From Deltaproteobacteria bacterium (GTDB taxonomy: Bacteria > Bdellovibrionota > UBA1018 > UBA923): a stretch of DNA of 14,408 bases. The notes beneath the pieces were generated by a model. It ran no database searches. It was not told the origin of the DNA and worked only from the letters and a program-made list of their open reading frames with translations. The DNA lies in assembly GCA_016194795.1 (NCBI GenBank), contig JACQAX010000025.1:1-14408 (forward strand). The letters run 5' to 3'. Below are positions 1 to 7,999 of this stretch, piece after piece. The position numbers and the translations under genes are program-made. Position 1 is the stretch's first letter. Every line of letters begins with the position of its first letter.

Positions 1-983
1 TTTCCCGGCTTTGCGCGCAAGGCAAGCGCGGTGAGGTCCATGCTCACGCGTCCAAGCACCCGAACCCCACGGCCCCCGATGCGCACCGTCGCGTTGGAGA
101 GGCGTCTCATCAGCCCGTCTCCGTAGCCGATCGCGAGAATGCACTGCGGCCCGCGCGCGGCCGCGCGGTAGGTCCCGCCGTACCCCACGCTATCGCCGAC
201 CTCGAGCATGCGTGACGAGACCACTCGCGCGCTTAGCCGAAGCGCCGGCTTCAGGCGCGCGGTCGCGACGTCCGAATAGCCGTACAGCCCGATTCCCGGG
301 CGGATCACGTCGCAGAAATCGCTCAGGCCCAGCCGCCGCGCGCTCAGGCTCGCCGAGGTGTTGCTGCAATGGATATGCGAAACGTCTTCATGAAAGAGCG
401 CAGCGATCGCGCGAAAGATCTCGACCTGGGCGCGCGTGATCGGCCGAGACGGCTCGTCGGCGCAGGCGAAGTGGGTGCAGATCCCCTCGGGCGCCAGCCC
501 GGCCGCCTCGAGCAGGCGTTTCGCCTTGAGCGCGTCGGTGGCCTCGATGCCCAGGCGGTTCATCCCGGTGTTGAACTTCAGGTGAAACGCGCGAGGCGCG
601 GCGCGCGGGCGCGCGAGCAGCCGCCTGAGATCGTCGAGCGTATGGATGACCGGCGTGAGGTTCGCGCGCCGCGCGCGCGCGGCGACCGCGTCGTCCCACG
701 GGCTCGTGTCCGAAAAAACCCAGATCGGCTTGCGCGCCCCGCCCGCGCGCAGCCGCTCACCCTCGGCAAGCGCGGCGACGCCGAGCGCGAGCGCGGCGCG
801 CTTCTTTTCGAGGGCGCGCCCCACCTCGAGCAGCCCGTGCCCGTACGCGTTGCACTTCACCATCGGCACCGCGCCCTGGAACAGCGGCATCTCGGCCTGC
901 GCGCGCGCGCGAATGGCCTCGAAGTTCGCGCCGATCGCCGCCAGGCTCACGCGCGCGACGACGCGCTCACGCACGACGCTCAT
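1..983 (-). CDS. alr: Alanine racemase, C-terminus cut by window edge
   Basis: PLP-dependent racemase that interconverts L- and D-alanine for peptidoglycan. Reading the minus strand from ATG at 983 gives 327 residues before the window ends; the family is usually about 360-380, so only the last few dozen are missing. Family landmarks are all visible: the PLP lysine K43 in VKCNAYGHG, the substrate-side NTGMNRLG (138-145), THFACAD (170-176), RPGIGLYG (228-235, with the arginine that contacts the PLP pyridine nitrogen), the second catalytic base Y268 in SVGYGGTY, IGYGDG (285-290) and the MDL segment (315-317). The start overlaps the stop of the upstream sensor-like gene as ATGA (980-983), which implies translational coupling. 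Identification is firm. Which paralogue this is (biosynthetic or catabolic) cannot be told. Confidence 0.95.
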   Translation of the reverse strand, partial: MSVVRERVVARVSLAAIGANFEAIRARAQAEMPLFQGAVPMVKCNAYGHGLLEVGRALEKKRAALALGVAALAEGERLRAGGARKPIWVFSDTSPWDDAVAARARRANLTPVIHTLDDLRRLLARPRAAPRAFHLKFNTGMNRLGIEATDALKAKRLLEAAGLAPEGICTHFACADEPSRPITRAQVEIFRAIAALFHEDVSHIHCSNTSASLSARRLGLSDFCDVIRPGIGLYGYSDVATARLKPALRLSARVVSSRMLEVGDSVGYGGTYRAAARGPQCILAIGYGDGLMRRLSNATVRIGGRGVRVLGRVSMDLTALALRAKPG

Positions 984-2584
984 GCGTCCCCCCCGCGCAC
1001 CCGCGAGATCATCGCGAACACCTGCGCGATCTGCGGCAGCGGCTCCAGCCTCGCCGCCTGCTCCGCGCCGGCCGCGAGCACCAGCAGCCCCAAAAGCTCC
1101 GCGCCGAACACCACGGGCTGCACGACGAGATCCCCGCGCCCGAGCTGGGCCGTGAGCTTCTTCAGAAGCTCGGCGTCGTGCGCCAGGCCTGACGGGTCGG
1201 CCACCGGGCCCAACCCGAGCTGAAATCCCGCGGCCGGATCGCCGCCCCAGTTCACGCGCGCGCGCGAGTGCAGCTTCTGGCCCGACTTGTCGAAAGCCAG
1301 CCACGCCACCGGCACCTCGAGCGCGCCGAGATAGTTGACGGTGAACTCGGCCAGGTCCTGCGCCGCCGGCAGCTCGCCCGCATGGCGCTGGTAGCCCGCC
1401 GAGAACGCGTGCGCCGCCTGCATCTCGAGCACCGTTCCCTCGAGCTCCTTGAGCTCGTGGCGCAGCTTGGTGAACTCGCCGAGCTCCACCCCGAGCCCGT
1501 CGGTGCTCGGCATCGGCTCGGTGGGCGCGACGTCGCGCGCGACCGGTCCGCGCCCCATCACCGCGCGCGACATCAGTATCGAGACGAAAAGCATGGCGAC
1601 GAAAAGCGCCAGCCCCACCATCCCCAGCTGCTCGTACGGAACCGCCGTCACCCAGGGCGTGACCTCGACAGCCTCGACGACGAAAATGAGCCCGGCCTGA
1701 TCGATCTTCTTCACCGCCGCCGAGACGCTGTTGTCGACGAGGTTGTTGTAATGAACGACGCCGTTCGGCGGCGGATCGCGCAGCAGCGGATAGAACGAGT
1801 AGTCCTTGAAGCTCTGCGACTCGTTCTGGAGCTGGGAATGGCAGACGGCCACTCCGCGATCGTTGAGCACGTACGCGTTGACGGGCATGAGCCCGAGCGG
1901 CTCGGAGAAGCTCTTGCAAAAAGGAAAAACGTACGACGGGCGAAAGATCCCCACGATCGCGAACGGCTTGCCGGCGTCGTCGGCCGTCGTGAACGCGACG
2001 GCGTACGCGTCGCTCGCCTGCCCCGCGCCCGCGCCGGCGGCGCCCCCGGCCCACGGCGCTCCGAGCGCCCGCGGCTCGAGCCCCAGGCGCTTGACCCCGA
2101 AGCCCGGAGCCTTCACGACCTCCATCGTCTCCTTGAAGCTCGCCGCGACGTCCTCGGGGCGCGCGCCCTGCTTGCGGGCCGTTTCGCGCAGGTAGTACTT
2201 CTGCACCTCCCACTCGCCCGTCTCGCCGCGCACGAGGATGCCATAGGCGGCGAGATGGTCGCGGCGGTAGAAGATGAGCCGCTCGCGCTCGGCCTCGCTC
2301 AGCACGCGCGCGAGGTTCGACTGCTCGCCGTAAAGGTGAAACAGCTCCTCGCGCAGCTCGTTCAGCCGGTAGTTGAACGTCTCGGTCATGCGCTTGAGCT
2401 CGAAGCGGGCGACCTCGGCGGCGCGCGCGCGCCCCTCGGCCTTGGTGTAGCGCTCGTGCAGCACGACGAGCGCGCCGGCGCCGGCGATGAAGAGCACGAT
2501 GTTCACGATCTGGAGCAACAAAAACCGCCCCATCCCCGTGCGCTTTTTGTAGAGTGCTTCCGCTTCTCGCTTCGGCTCTGCCAT
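980..2584 (-). CDS. Membrane sensor-like protein: TM, periplasmic region, TM, coiled coil, GAF-like end
   Basis: 534 residues. One membrane helix at about 20-42 and a second at about 319-339 enclose a region of roughly 275 residues predicted to lie in the periplasm, the arrangement of Cache-type sensor proteins. After the second helix come a linker, a helical/coiled-coil segment (about 366-392) and a C-terminal alpha/beta part (about 405-530) that resembles a GAF-type domain in length and pattern. I see no histidine kinase, GGDEF, EAL, HAMP-MCP or phosphatase motif, so the protein ends where an output domain would be expected. It lies upstream of alr and overlaps it by 4 bp. Its start at 2584 is only 24 bp from the divergent nadB start; neither this ATG nor the in-frame one at 2533 has a strong Shine-Dalgarno. 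Domain names are inferred from topology and pattern, not from a search. Cell-envelope sensing is plausible but unproven. Confidence 0.75.
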   Translation of the reverse strand: MAEPKREAEALYKKRTGMGRFLLLQIVNIVLFIAGAGALVVLHERYTKAEGRARAAEVARFELKRMTETFNYRLNELREELFHLYGEQSNLARVLSEAERERLIFYRRDHLAAYGILVRGETGEWEVQKYYLRETARKQGARPEDVAASFKETMEVVKAPGFGVKRLGLEPRALGAPWAGGAAGAGAGQASDAYAVAFTTADDAGKPFAIVGIFRPSYVFPFCKSFSEPLGLMPVNAYVLNDRGVAVCHSQLQNESQSFKDYSFYPLLRDPPPNGVVHYNNLVDNSVSAAVKKIDQAGLIFVVEAVEVTPWVTAVPYEQLGMVGLALFVAMLFVSILMSRAVMGRGPVARDVAPTEPMPSTDGLGVELGEFTKLRHELKELEGTVLEMQAAHAFSAGYQRHAGELPAAQDLAEFTVNYLGALEVPVAWLAFDKSGQKLHSRARVNWGGDPAAGFQLGLGPVADPSGLAHDAELLKKLTAQLGRGDLVVQPVVFGAELLGLLVLAAGAEQAARLEPLPQIAQVFAMISRVRGGDA

Positions 2585-2608
2585 TATGCTAGAGGATACC
2601 CCAACGAT

Positions 2609-4062
2609 ATGATGTTGGAATCGGATTTTCTCGTTTTGGGGTCAGGCATCGCGGGACTCACCTTCGCGCTCAAGGCCGCCAAGCTCGGCCGAGTGACGAT
2701 CGTCACGAAGGCGACGCGCGACGAGGGCGCCACGCGCTACGCGCAGGGCGGTATCGCGTCGGTGTTCGGCGAGGACGATTCGTTCGACAGCCACATCAAG
2801 GACACGCTCGACGCGGGCTCCGGGGGCAGGCGATCGAGGAGACGCTCCTGAACGCGGTGGCGGCCAACCCCAACATCACGGTCCTCGAGCACCACATCGC
2901 CATCGACCTCATCACCAACGTCACCTGCGCCCGGCTCAAGCGCCCGGACGCGCGCCACCAGCCCGACAAGCGCCGCGCGCTCGGCGCGTACGTCCTCGAC
3001 ACGAAAAAAAACGAGATCCACACGGCGAGCGCCCCGGTGACGGTCCTGGCGACCGGCGGCGCGGGAAAAGTCTATCTCTACACGTCCAACCCGAGCACGG
3101 CCACCGGTGACGGCATCGCCATCGCCTATCGCGCGGGCGCGCGCGTCGCGAACCTCGAGTTCATGCAGTTCCACCCGACGTGCCTCTACCACCCTCTCGC
3201 CGGCTCGTTTCTCATCTCCGAGGCTCTGCGCGGCGAGGGCGGCGAGCTCGTCAACGAAGCGGGCCAAGCCTTCATGAAGAAGTACCACCCGATGGGCAGC
3301 CTCGCCCCCCGCGACGTCGTCGCGCGCGCGATCGACTCCGAGCTGAAGCGCTCGGGCTCCCGGTGCGTCTACCTCGACATGACGATGCATCCCGCCGACT
3401 TTCTCACCGAGCGTTTCCCGAACATCCACGAGCAGTGCCTGCGCTTCGGCATCGACATGACCAAACAGCCGATCCCCGTCGTGCCCGCCGCGCATTACAC
3501 CTGCGGCGGCGTGCTCGCCGACGAGTGGGGCGAGAGCTCGATCGAGAATCTCTTCGCCATCGGCGAGACCGCGTGCACGGGCCTCCATGGCGCCAACCGC
3601 CTGGCCTCGAACTCGCTGCTCGAGGGCGTCGTCTTCGCCGATCGCGCGATCCGCAAGATCAAGGAACGCATCGGCCAGCATCGCCTGAAGCAGCCGCACG
3701 ACATGCCCGAGCCGCTGCCGGGCTGGGACTCGGGGTCGGCCGTTCCGATGGAAGAGCGCATCAACATCGACCACACCTGGCGCGAGCTGCGCACGGTGAT
3801 GTGGAACTACGTCGGCATCGTGCGCACCGACCGTCGGCTCGAGAAAGCCAAGGCCCGCCTCGACATCATCCGCCACGAGGTGCGCGAGTACTACTGGACG
3901 TACCTGCTCACCGCCGACCTGATCGAGCTGCGCAACATCACCACCGTCGCCGAGCTCATCGTGGAAGGGGCGATGCTCCGCAAGGAAAGCCGCGGCCTGC
4001 ACTACAACCTCGACCATCCGAACCGCGACGACAGATTCTTCAAGCGCGACACGGTGTTATAA
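2609..4062 (+). pseudogene. nadB: L-aspartate oxidase, internal deletion plus frameshift
   Basis: NadB oxidises L-aspartate to iminoaspartate with FAD, the first step of de novo NAD synthesis. The first 72 codons read as a normal N-terminus: FAD Rossmann motif LGSGIAGL at 10-17, then TRYAQGGIASV and SFDSHIKDTLDAG. At the GGGGG run at 2822-2826 the frame changes and this frame stops at 2849-2851. The family sequence resumes in another frame from 2824 (GQAIEETLL) and stays open to TAA 4060-4062, with FMQFHPTCLYH, ALRGEGGELVN, LAPRDVVARAID, HYTCGGV and GANRLASNSLLEG intact. Relative to E. coli NadB about 65 residues are absent between these halves, including the loop EGGHSHRR with a catalytic glutamate. 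Intact length would have been near 540-550. The downstream frame is well conserved, so the lesion is recent or is a sequence/assembly error. Start 2609 or the adjacent 2612; AGAGG at 2591-2595 is a possible ribosome site. Confidence 0.9.
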
Positions 4063-4123
4063 CTCGCCATGTCGTTCTGCGTCAAAATATGTTATGAACC
4101 CGCCGGTCAAACTTATTCCATTT

Positions 4124-4129
4124 AAGGGG
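4124..4129 (+). promoter_or_regulatory. Shine-Dalgarno AAGGGG that fixes the START-protein start
   Basis: AAGGGG lies 9 nt before the ATG at 4139, directly ahead of a clean signal peptide. The longer in-frame ATG at 4094 has no such site and would put 15 residues in front of the signal peptide, so 4139 is preferred. Confidence 0.7.
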
Positions 4130-4138
4130 TTCAATACC

Positions 4139-4912
4139 ATGAACAAGCTTCTCTCCTCGCTTCTCGTCGCCGCGTCGTTCGGCTCTTCCGCGTTCGCGGT
4201 CACGCTTCCCAAGGCCGACACCACCTGGGAACACATCAGCGACTCGGACAAGGTCACCGTCTACAAAAAAGAAATTCCAGGCAGCGCGGTCGTCGCCTTC
4301 CGCGGCGAAACCACGATCGACGCGCCGATCGCCAAGGTCGCCAACGTCCTGATCGACACCTCTCGCAAGAAGGAGTGGGTTTTCCGCATCGTCGAAGCCA
4401 AAGACGTGCGCACGATCAGCCAGTACGAGCGCATCGAGTACAACCACACGGCTTCGGGCTTCTTTCTCGTGAAAGACCGCGACTTCGTGTTCCACGCCAA
4501 GGCCGAGCTCGACCGCGACAACAAGCAGGTCGTTTTCTCGATGAAGTCCGTCGACGACGCCGCGATGCCTGAAAAGGGCCCGGTTCGCGGCTGGCTCGAC
4601 GACAGCCGCTACATCCTCACGCAGGTGGCTCCGAACCAGACTCACGTCGTGGTCGAGATCCACGCCGACCCGCGCGGCAGCGTCGCCAAGTGGCTCGTGA
4701 ACCTCTTCCAGAAGAGCTGGCCGACGAAGAGCCTCAACGGCATCCGCGCCCAGTGCGCCAAGCCCGATGTGGCCGAGCACGCGGGCATCAAGGCCTACTT
4801 CGAAGCCCCGACGGTCGCCAAGACGCAGACCGCTCCGGCCATCACGAAGGCTTCGGCCGTCGCCAAGAAGAAGCCGGTCATGACGAAGGCCGCTCCGGGC
4901 GCCCTCAAGTAA
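4139..4912 (+). CDS. Secreted START-domain (lipid-binding fold) protein
   Basis: 257 residues from ATG 4139. Residues 1-20 form a signal peptide (basic MNKLL, hydrophobic core, SSAFA before the cut), so the protein is probably periplasmic. Residues about 28-210 look like a START/SRPBCC domain: an opening segment ending in VYKKEIPGS, FRGETTIDAPIAKV, a central ERIEYNHTASGFF and DRDFVF, then GWLDDSRYIL and VVVEIHADPRGS leading into a C-terminal helix. The family binds lipids or other hydrophobic ligands in a deep pocket; the ligand here is unknown. The last 35 or so residues are a disordered-looking Lys/Ala/Pro tail. It lies 76 bp after nadB with its own ribosome site. A hairpin follows at 4928-4965. 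Fold assignment is fairly sure, function is not. Confidence 0.8.
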   Translation: MNKLLSSLLVAASFGSSAFAVTLPKADTTWEHISDSDKVTVYKKEIPGSAVVAFRGETTIDAPIAKVANVLIDTSRKKEWVFRIVEAKDVRTISQYERIEYNHTASGFFLVKDRDFVFHAKAELDRDNKQVVFSMKSVDDAAMPEKGPVRGWLDDSRYILTQVAPNQTHVVVEIHADPRGSVAKWLVNLFQKSWPTKSLNGIRAQCAKPDVAEHAGIKAYFEAPTVAKTQTAPAITKASAVAKKKPVMTKAAPGALK

Positions 4913-4927
4913 CTTCTCGTTTTTCGC

Positions 4928-4965
4928 CGCCGGCTTGCGGCCCCGTTCGGGGTCTCAAGCCGGCG
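4928..4965 (+). terminator. Strong hairpin after the START gene, possible terminator
   Basis: A perfect 10-bp inverted repeat, CGCCGGCTTG (4928-4937) and CAAGCCGGCG (4956-4965), has a GC-rich inner part (CCCC at 4941-4944, GGGG at 4949-4952) that can extend the stem. It starts 15 bp after the stop of the START gene. No clear T-run follows, so it is either a weak intrinsic terminator or an RNA 3'-end protecting structure. The rest of the gap, 4966-5167, holds nothing else that I can identify. Confidence 0.5.
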
Positions 4966-5167
4966 AGCGCCTTCTTCCCCAAAAACCCTCTCCACCGTCA
5001 AACTTCCCTACACGCTGCGGGGCCGATGTGGCTCCACCAGGACAGCTTGGCTCCGAAAGCACCGCTTTAACTCTCTCCCGACATCCGAAATTCGACATTG
5101 TCTTCAATGAGTTAGCGCCGTTCTTCCACGCAGCGAGGCCGTGCCGCCCGGGCACAGCTCTTGCTCC

Positions 5168-5914
5168 ATGACTGCTTCGATGATGATGCTCAAATGGCTC
5201 AAAGCCCCGCAAAAACGCGCAGTGCTCGAAGCGGTGGCCGACTCCGACACCCCGGCCTCGTCCTACCTCATCACCGGCGGCGCCGACATCGAAGCCGAAG
5301 GCGTGAAGCTCGAGGCCGGCGCACGCGTGGCGCTCGTCGGGGAAGACGCTTATCGCAAACACTACTTCTGCGACTGGCTGCTGGGCTTCGTCGACGTCGC
5401 CGGACGCGCCGTCCGGATGCGCGTGGGCGACTGCGAGCTCGAAACCGGCCGCGAGCGCGCCCAGGCGGCGGCCGTGCTCGGCCGCTCGCCCCTGCTGTAC
5501 GGGGAAACGATTCAGGAGGCCTTGCTCTATCGCACCCACGAGGTGCGCAAGCACGACCTCTTCCATCTCGTCGAGCGCTTCTACGGCCCCAGCCTGCGCA
5601 GCCGCACGAGCCCCCTGAACCCGCTCCTCGACGCGCAATCCAAGCCTCTGCCCACCCAGATTCTCACGGCGCGCGAGCACCTCGAGATCGCCCAGATCAA
5701 CGTCCTGCTGCAGAAGACGCCGGTCGTGATCCTCGACCTCTCGAGCGAGCTCATGGCCGAGGCCATCTCCGAGGGCTTCCGGCCGGCCCAGCCCCTCTTC
5801 GAGAGCGGAAAAACGATTCTCGCCATCCTTCCGCCAGGTAAGGATCTCGCCTGGGCCGAGCAGGTCACCGGCACCCGTTTTAGCGCCGAAATTGATTTCA
5901 CGGCCAAAACCTGA
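5168..5914 (+). CDS. Degenerate ABC-ATPase-like protein (predicted pseudo-ATPase)
   Basis: 248 residues from ATG 5168. The whole protein follows the ABC ATPase order but the motifs are eroded. The strand LEAGARVALVG leads into a Walker A position GEDAYRKH (58-65): the lysine K64 is kept, two glycines are lost and Ser/Thr is His. The Q-loop stretch AAVLGRSPLLYGETIQEAL (101-119) matches the usual PQDPFLFxGTIxEN but lacks the Gln. LTARE (167-171) sits where LSGGQ should be. Walker B VVILDL (186-191) keeps Asp190 but has Leu for the catalytic Glu. The H-loop region TILAILPPG (216-224) lacks the His. There is no attached membrane domain. The 15-bp gap to the next gene suggests one operon. The start has no clear Shine-Dalgarno; the upstream in-frame GTG 5141 is less likely. 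ATP hydrolysis is not expected; a regulatory or scaffolding role is inference. Confidence 0.7.
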   Translation: MTASMMMLKWLKAPQKRAVLEAVADSDTPASSYLITGGADIEAEGVKLEAGARVALVGEDAYRKHYFCDWLLGFVDVAGRAVRMRVGDCELETGRERAQAAAVLGRSPLLYGETIQEALLYRTHEVRKHDLFHLVERFYGPSLRSRTSPLNPLLDAQSKPLPTQILTAREHLEIAQINVLLQKTPVVILDLSSELMAEAISEGFRPAQPLFESGKTILAILPPGKDLAWAEQVTGTRFSAEIDFTAKT

Positions 5915-5929
5915 TAATAACAGTCCACT

Positions 5930-6919
5930 ATGTGGACCACGATTCTCACCTTAGCGGCCTTCGGAGTCGCGCACGCTTCAGCCGCGTCCCTGATCGTCAC
6001 CCCCGAAACGCACCCCGAGCTTTTTGGCGCCGAGCCCGCGCCCAAGGTGCTTGCGTCTGCTTCGCGAAGCAGCTGCCGCGTCTGGCTCACGCCCCCGAGC
6101 GTCGTGCGCCGGGCAGTCCAGATTTTTTTCTCGCGGGCCGCGATGCGCCTCATGCCGATCGGTCAGCTCCAAGGTCCCGCCGCCCGCGCGCTGGATTTGA
6201 TGAGCGGAGCGGCCTCCGACAAGCTCCGCATCAAGGTGAAGGACGACGCCCCCAGCGAGCTCGAGCTGCACGACGGCGCCCTCACGTTGTCGGCGCCCGC
6301 GGCCGACCGTCTCCTGAAAGCCGCCGAGCTCGACCCCACCGAGCTGGTCGACACGGGCGCGAAGCTCGACCAAGCTCTCGCCTCGCGACTCCTCGACGTG
6401 CTCCCCACCGGAGCTTCGAACGCCTGGGACGAGCTGGCGACGCGCACCGCCTGGCGCCAGGCTTTCGAGCACCCGGGCACGGCCCAACCCACGCCTCCGG
6501 CCGCCGTCGCGCTCGCCGAGAAGCTCTGGCCCATCGTCAACGAAGCCCGCAAGAGCGGCGACCCCGGCCCCGTGGCCGAGGCCTTCGGTCGCGAGCGCTC
6601 GCGGGCGATCGAAGAAAGACCGTCCGTCCTCTCCGAGCCCGCGCGTTTCGACGCGCTCACGCTTCGCGTGCTCCTCGAGCAGGGCGAGTACCGAGCCCTT
6701 TTTCTCGAGCTCGGCGCCCGCGCGGCCGAGCTCGCCGCCGCCACAAAGATGGTCGCCGACGGCGCCCTCAAGCAGGCCGAAGGCGCAAAGCTCGTCGCCG
6801 AGCTTCAGGCTCGCTTCGACGAGGCGTGCTCGATCCTGGCCAAAAAATTCTCGCCCGGGTTGATTCTCCTGCTCAACGCACCGGCAACACGAGCTCAACC
6901 CGAGAGGTCGGATTGCTGA
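5930..6919 (+). CDS. Exported protein of unknown function
   Basis: 329 residues. The N-terminus (MWTTILTLAAFGVAHASA) looks like a signal peptide, with cleavage likely near residues 18-19. The rest is rich in Ala, Leu, Glu and Arg and appears mostly helical, with no motif I recognise; two internal Cys residues (about 49 and the last residue) stand out little. It begins 15 bp after the degenerate ABC-like gene and so is probably co-transcribed with it; a functional link between the two is inference. No clear Shine-Dalgarno precedes ATG 5930. Its last 47 bp (6873-6919) are shared with the convergent lipoprotein gene, so the C-terminal 15 residues also encode the end of that protein on the other strand. 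Confidence 0.65.
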   Translation: MWTTILTLAAFGVAHASAASLIVTPETHPELFGAEPAPKVLASASRSSCRVWLTPPSVVRRAVQIFFSRAAMRLMPIGQLQGPAARALDLMSGAASDKLRIKVKDDAPSELELHDGALTLSAPAADRLLKAAELDPTELVDTGAKLDQALASRLLDVLPTGASNAWDELATRTAWRQAFEHPGTAQPTPPAAVALAEKLWPIVNEARKSGDPGPVAEAFGRERSRAIEERPSVLSEPARFDALTLRVLLEQGEYRALFLELGARAAELAAATKMVADGALKQAEGAKLVAELQARFDEACSILAKKFSPGLILLLNAPATRAQPERSDC

Positions 6920-7418
6920 CCACGATCTGAGGCGCCTGGTTCAGGATATCCGGCGAGTACCTCAAGAGAAAATACCGCGCCCATGGGTTTCGCACCGGCA
7001 TCAGCTTGCGAAGCACGACGTCGGTTTCGGAAAGCTCGGTGATCTGGCGCGGGACGGGGTGCACGCTCCAGCCCTGCGACTTGTCCTTCAGGTCGGCCAG
7101 GTCGTAGTTCGTCTCGAAGAGCGCGATGATCACCACGCGCTGCGAGGTCTTGCGCGCCTCTTTCTCGATCTCGGTGATGGGCTTGCTCTCGGGAAACGCC
7201 TCGCCGTGCTCGACCCAGGCCGAGCGAAACGCCTCGAGATCGTCGATGGTGGGCTGGTACGCGGCCGCCCAGAAATCGAAGTCCGCCTGGTTGTAGGCCG
7301 ACTTCTCGGTCATACGGGTGCGCTGCTTTTCGGAGAACGCGTCGATCGGCTGGCGCTTGCCCGCGCAGGCCGAGATCAGGGCCAGAGCCACCGTCGCGAT
7401 GAAAACATTCCGAAGCAT
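6873..7418 (-). CDS. Small lipoprotein of unknown function
   Basis: 181 residues. The start MLRNVFIATVALALISACAGK is a lipoprotein signal with lipobox ISAC and lipidated Cys18. The mature part is polar and mixed alpha/beta, rich in Glu, Asp and Arg, with no domain that I recognise. It is the third gene of a minus-strand run after the hydrolase and pyrE, starting 11 bp after the pyrE stop. Its end runs 47 bp into the end of the convergent exported-protein gene. Lipoprotein status is well supported; the role is unknown. Confidence 0.8.
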   Translation of the reverse strand: MLRNVFIATVALALISACAGKRQPIDAFSEKQRTRMTEKSAYNQADFDFWAAAYQPTIDDLEAFRSAWVEHGEAFPESKPITEIEKEARKTSQRVVIIALFETNYDLADLKDKSQGWSVHPVPRQITELSETDVVLRKLMPVRNPWARYFLLRYSPDILNQAPQIVVSNPTSRVELVLPVR

Positions 7419-7429
7419 CTTAGACGAGG

Positions 7430-7999
7430 TTAGCGCGCTTTGCGGATTTCATCAATCCGCGTCAGCGCGACGAGCTTGATCCCCGCCGAACGCATCGCCT
7501 CCTCGCCGCCTTCCTGGCGATCGAGCACCGAGACGATCGTCGAAACGCGAAACCCTTCGGCGCGAACCTTCTCGATGGCCTTGAGCGCCGAGCCGCCCGT
7601 GGTGACCACGTCCTCGATCATCAGCAGATCCGTGCCCGCCGGCAGGTTCTCGCGCCCCTCGATCCACTGAGAGGTGCCGTGCTTTTTGGGCTCCTTGCGG
7701 ATGATGAAAGCCGGAAGCACCTTGCCGACGTCGAGCGCGCCCAGGCTGATCGCGGTGGCGATGGGGTCGGCGCCGAGCGTGGGCCCGCCGACGCCGCCAA
7801 AGAGCTCCGGCGAAAGGAGCTGCCACGTCAGGCGACCGATCAGGCGCGCGCCCTCGGGGTGCAGCGACACGTTTTTGATGTCGACGTAAAACGAGCTCTC
7901 CTTGCCGCTTGCCAGGGTGAATTTTCCCTCGCGGTACGAAAGCTTGCGGATGAGCGAGGCGAGCTCGCCTCTCAGTTGTTCAGCTTGGGCGCCAGCCAT
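7430..7999 (-). CDS. pyrE: Orotate phosphoribosyltransferase
   Basis: 189 residues. PyrE joins orotate to PRPP to make orotidine 5'-monophosphate in pyrimidine synthesis. The family's N-terminus is visible as GKFTLASGKESSFYVDIK (25-42), followed by LHPEGARLIG and GGPTLGADPIA (71-81). The basic catalytic loop follows IIRKEPKKHG (99-108) and GTSQWIEG; the PRPP-binding loop is LMIEDVVTTGGSA (126-138) and DRQEGG (160-165) comes after it. No block appears to be missing. The start overlaps the end of the upstream hydrolase gene by 28 bp and is backed by a GAGGA site 9 nt upstream. It is followed by the lipoprotein gene at 11 bp. Function is clear; it is the only pyrimidine gene in the window. Confidence 0.96.
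   Translation of the reverse strand: MAGAQAEQLRGELASLIRKLSYREGKFTLASGKESSFYVDIKNVSLHPEGARLIGRLTWQLLSPELFGGVGGPTLGADPIATAISLGALDVGKVLPAFIIRKEPKKHGTSQWIEGRENLPAGTDLLMIEDVVTTGGSALKAIEKVRAEGFRVSTIVSVLDRQEGGEEAMRSAGIKLVALTRIDEIRKAR

Noticed and set aside
2822..2826. GGGGG in nadB as a programmed frameshift site
   Set aside because: A frameshift alone cannot restore the roughly 65 missing residues, and no slippery heptamer with a downstream structure is evident.
2737..4017. Long open frame antisense to nadB, and similar long frames antisense to alr, the sensor, the VWA lipoprotein and the PilZ gene
   Set aside because: The translations are Arg/Ala/Gly-rich and His/Asp-rich in the way high-GC shadow frames are, and each lies opposite a gene with clear family motifs.
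4094..4138. Upstream in-frame ATG for the START protein
   Set aside because: No ribosome site, and it would place extra residues before a well-formed signal peptide.
5141..5167. GTG start giving a 9-residue extension of the ABC-like protein
   Set aside because: GAGG lies only 2 nt from the GTG and the extension adds no family sequence; ATG 5168 is the simpler choice, though its own ribosome site is also poor.
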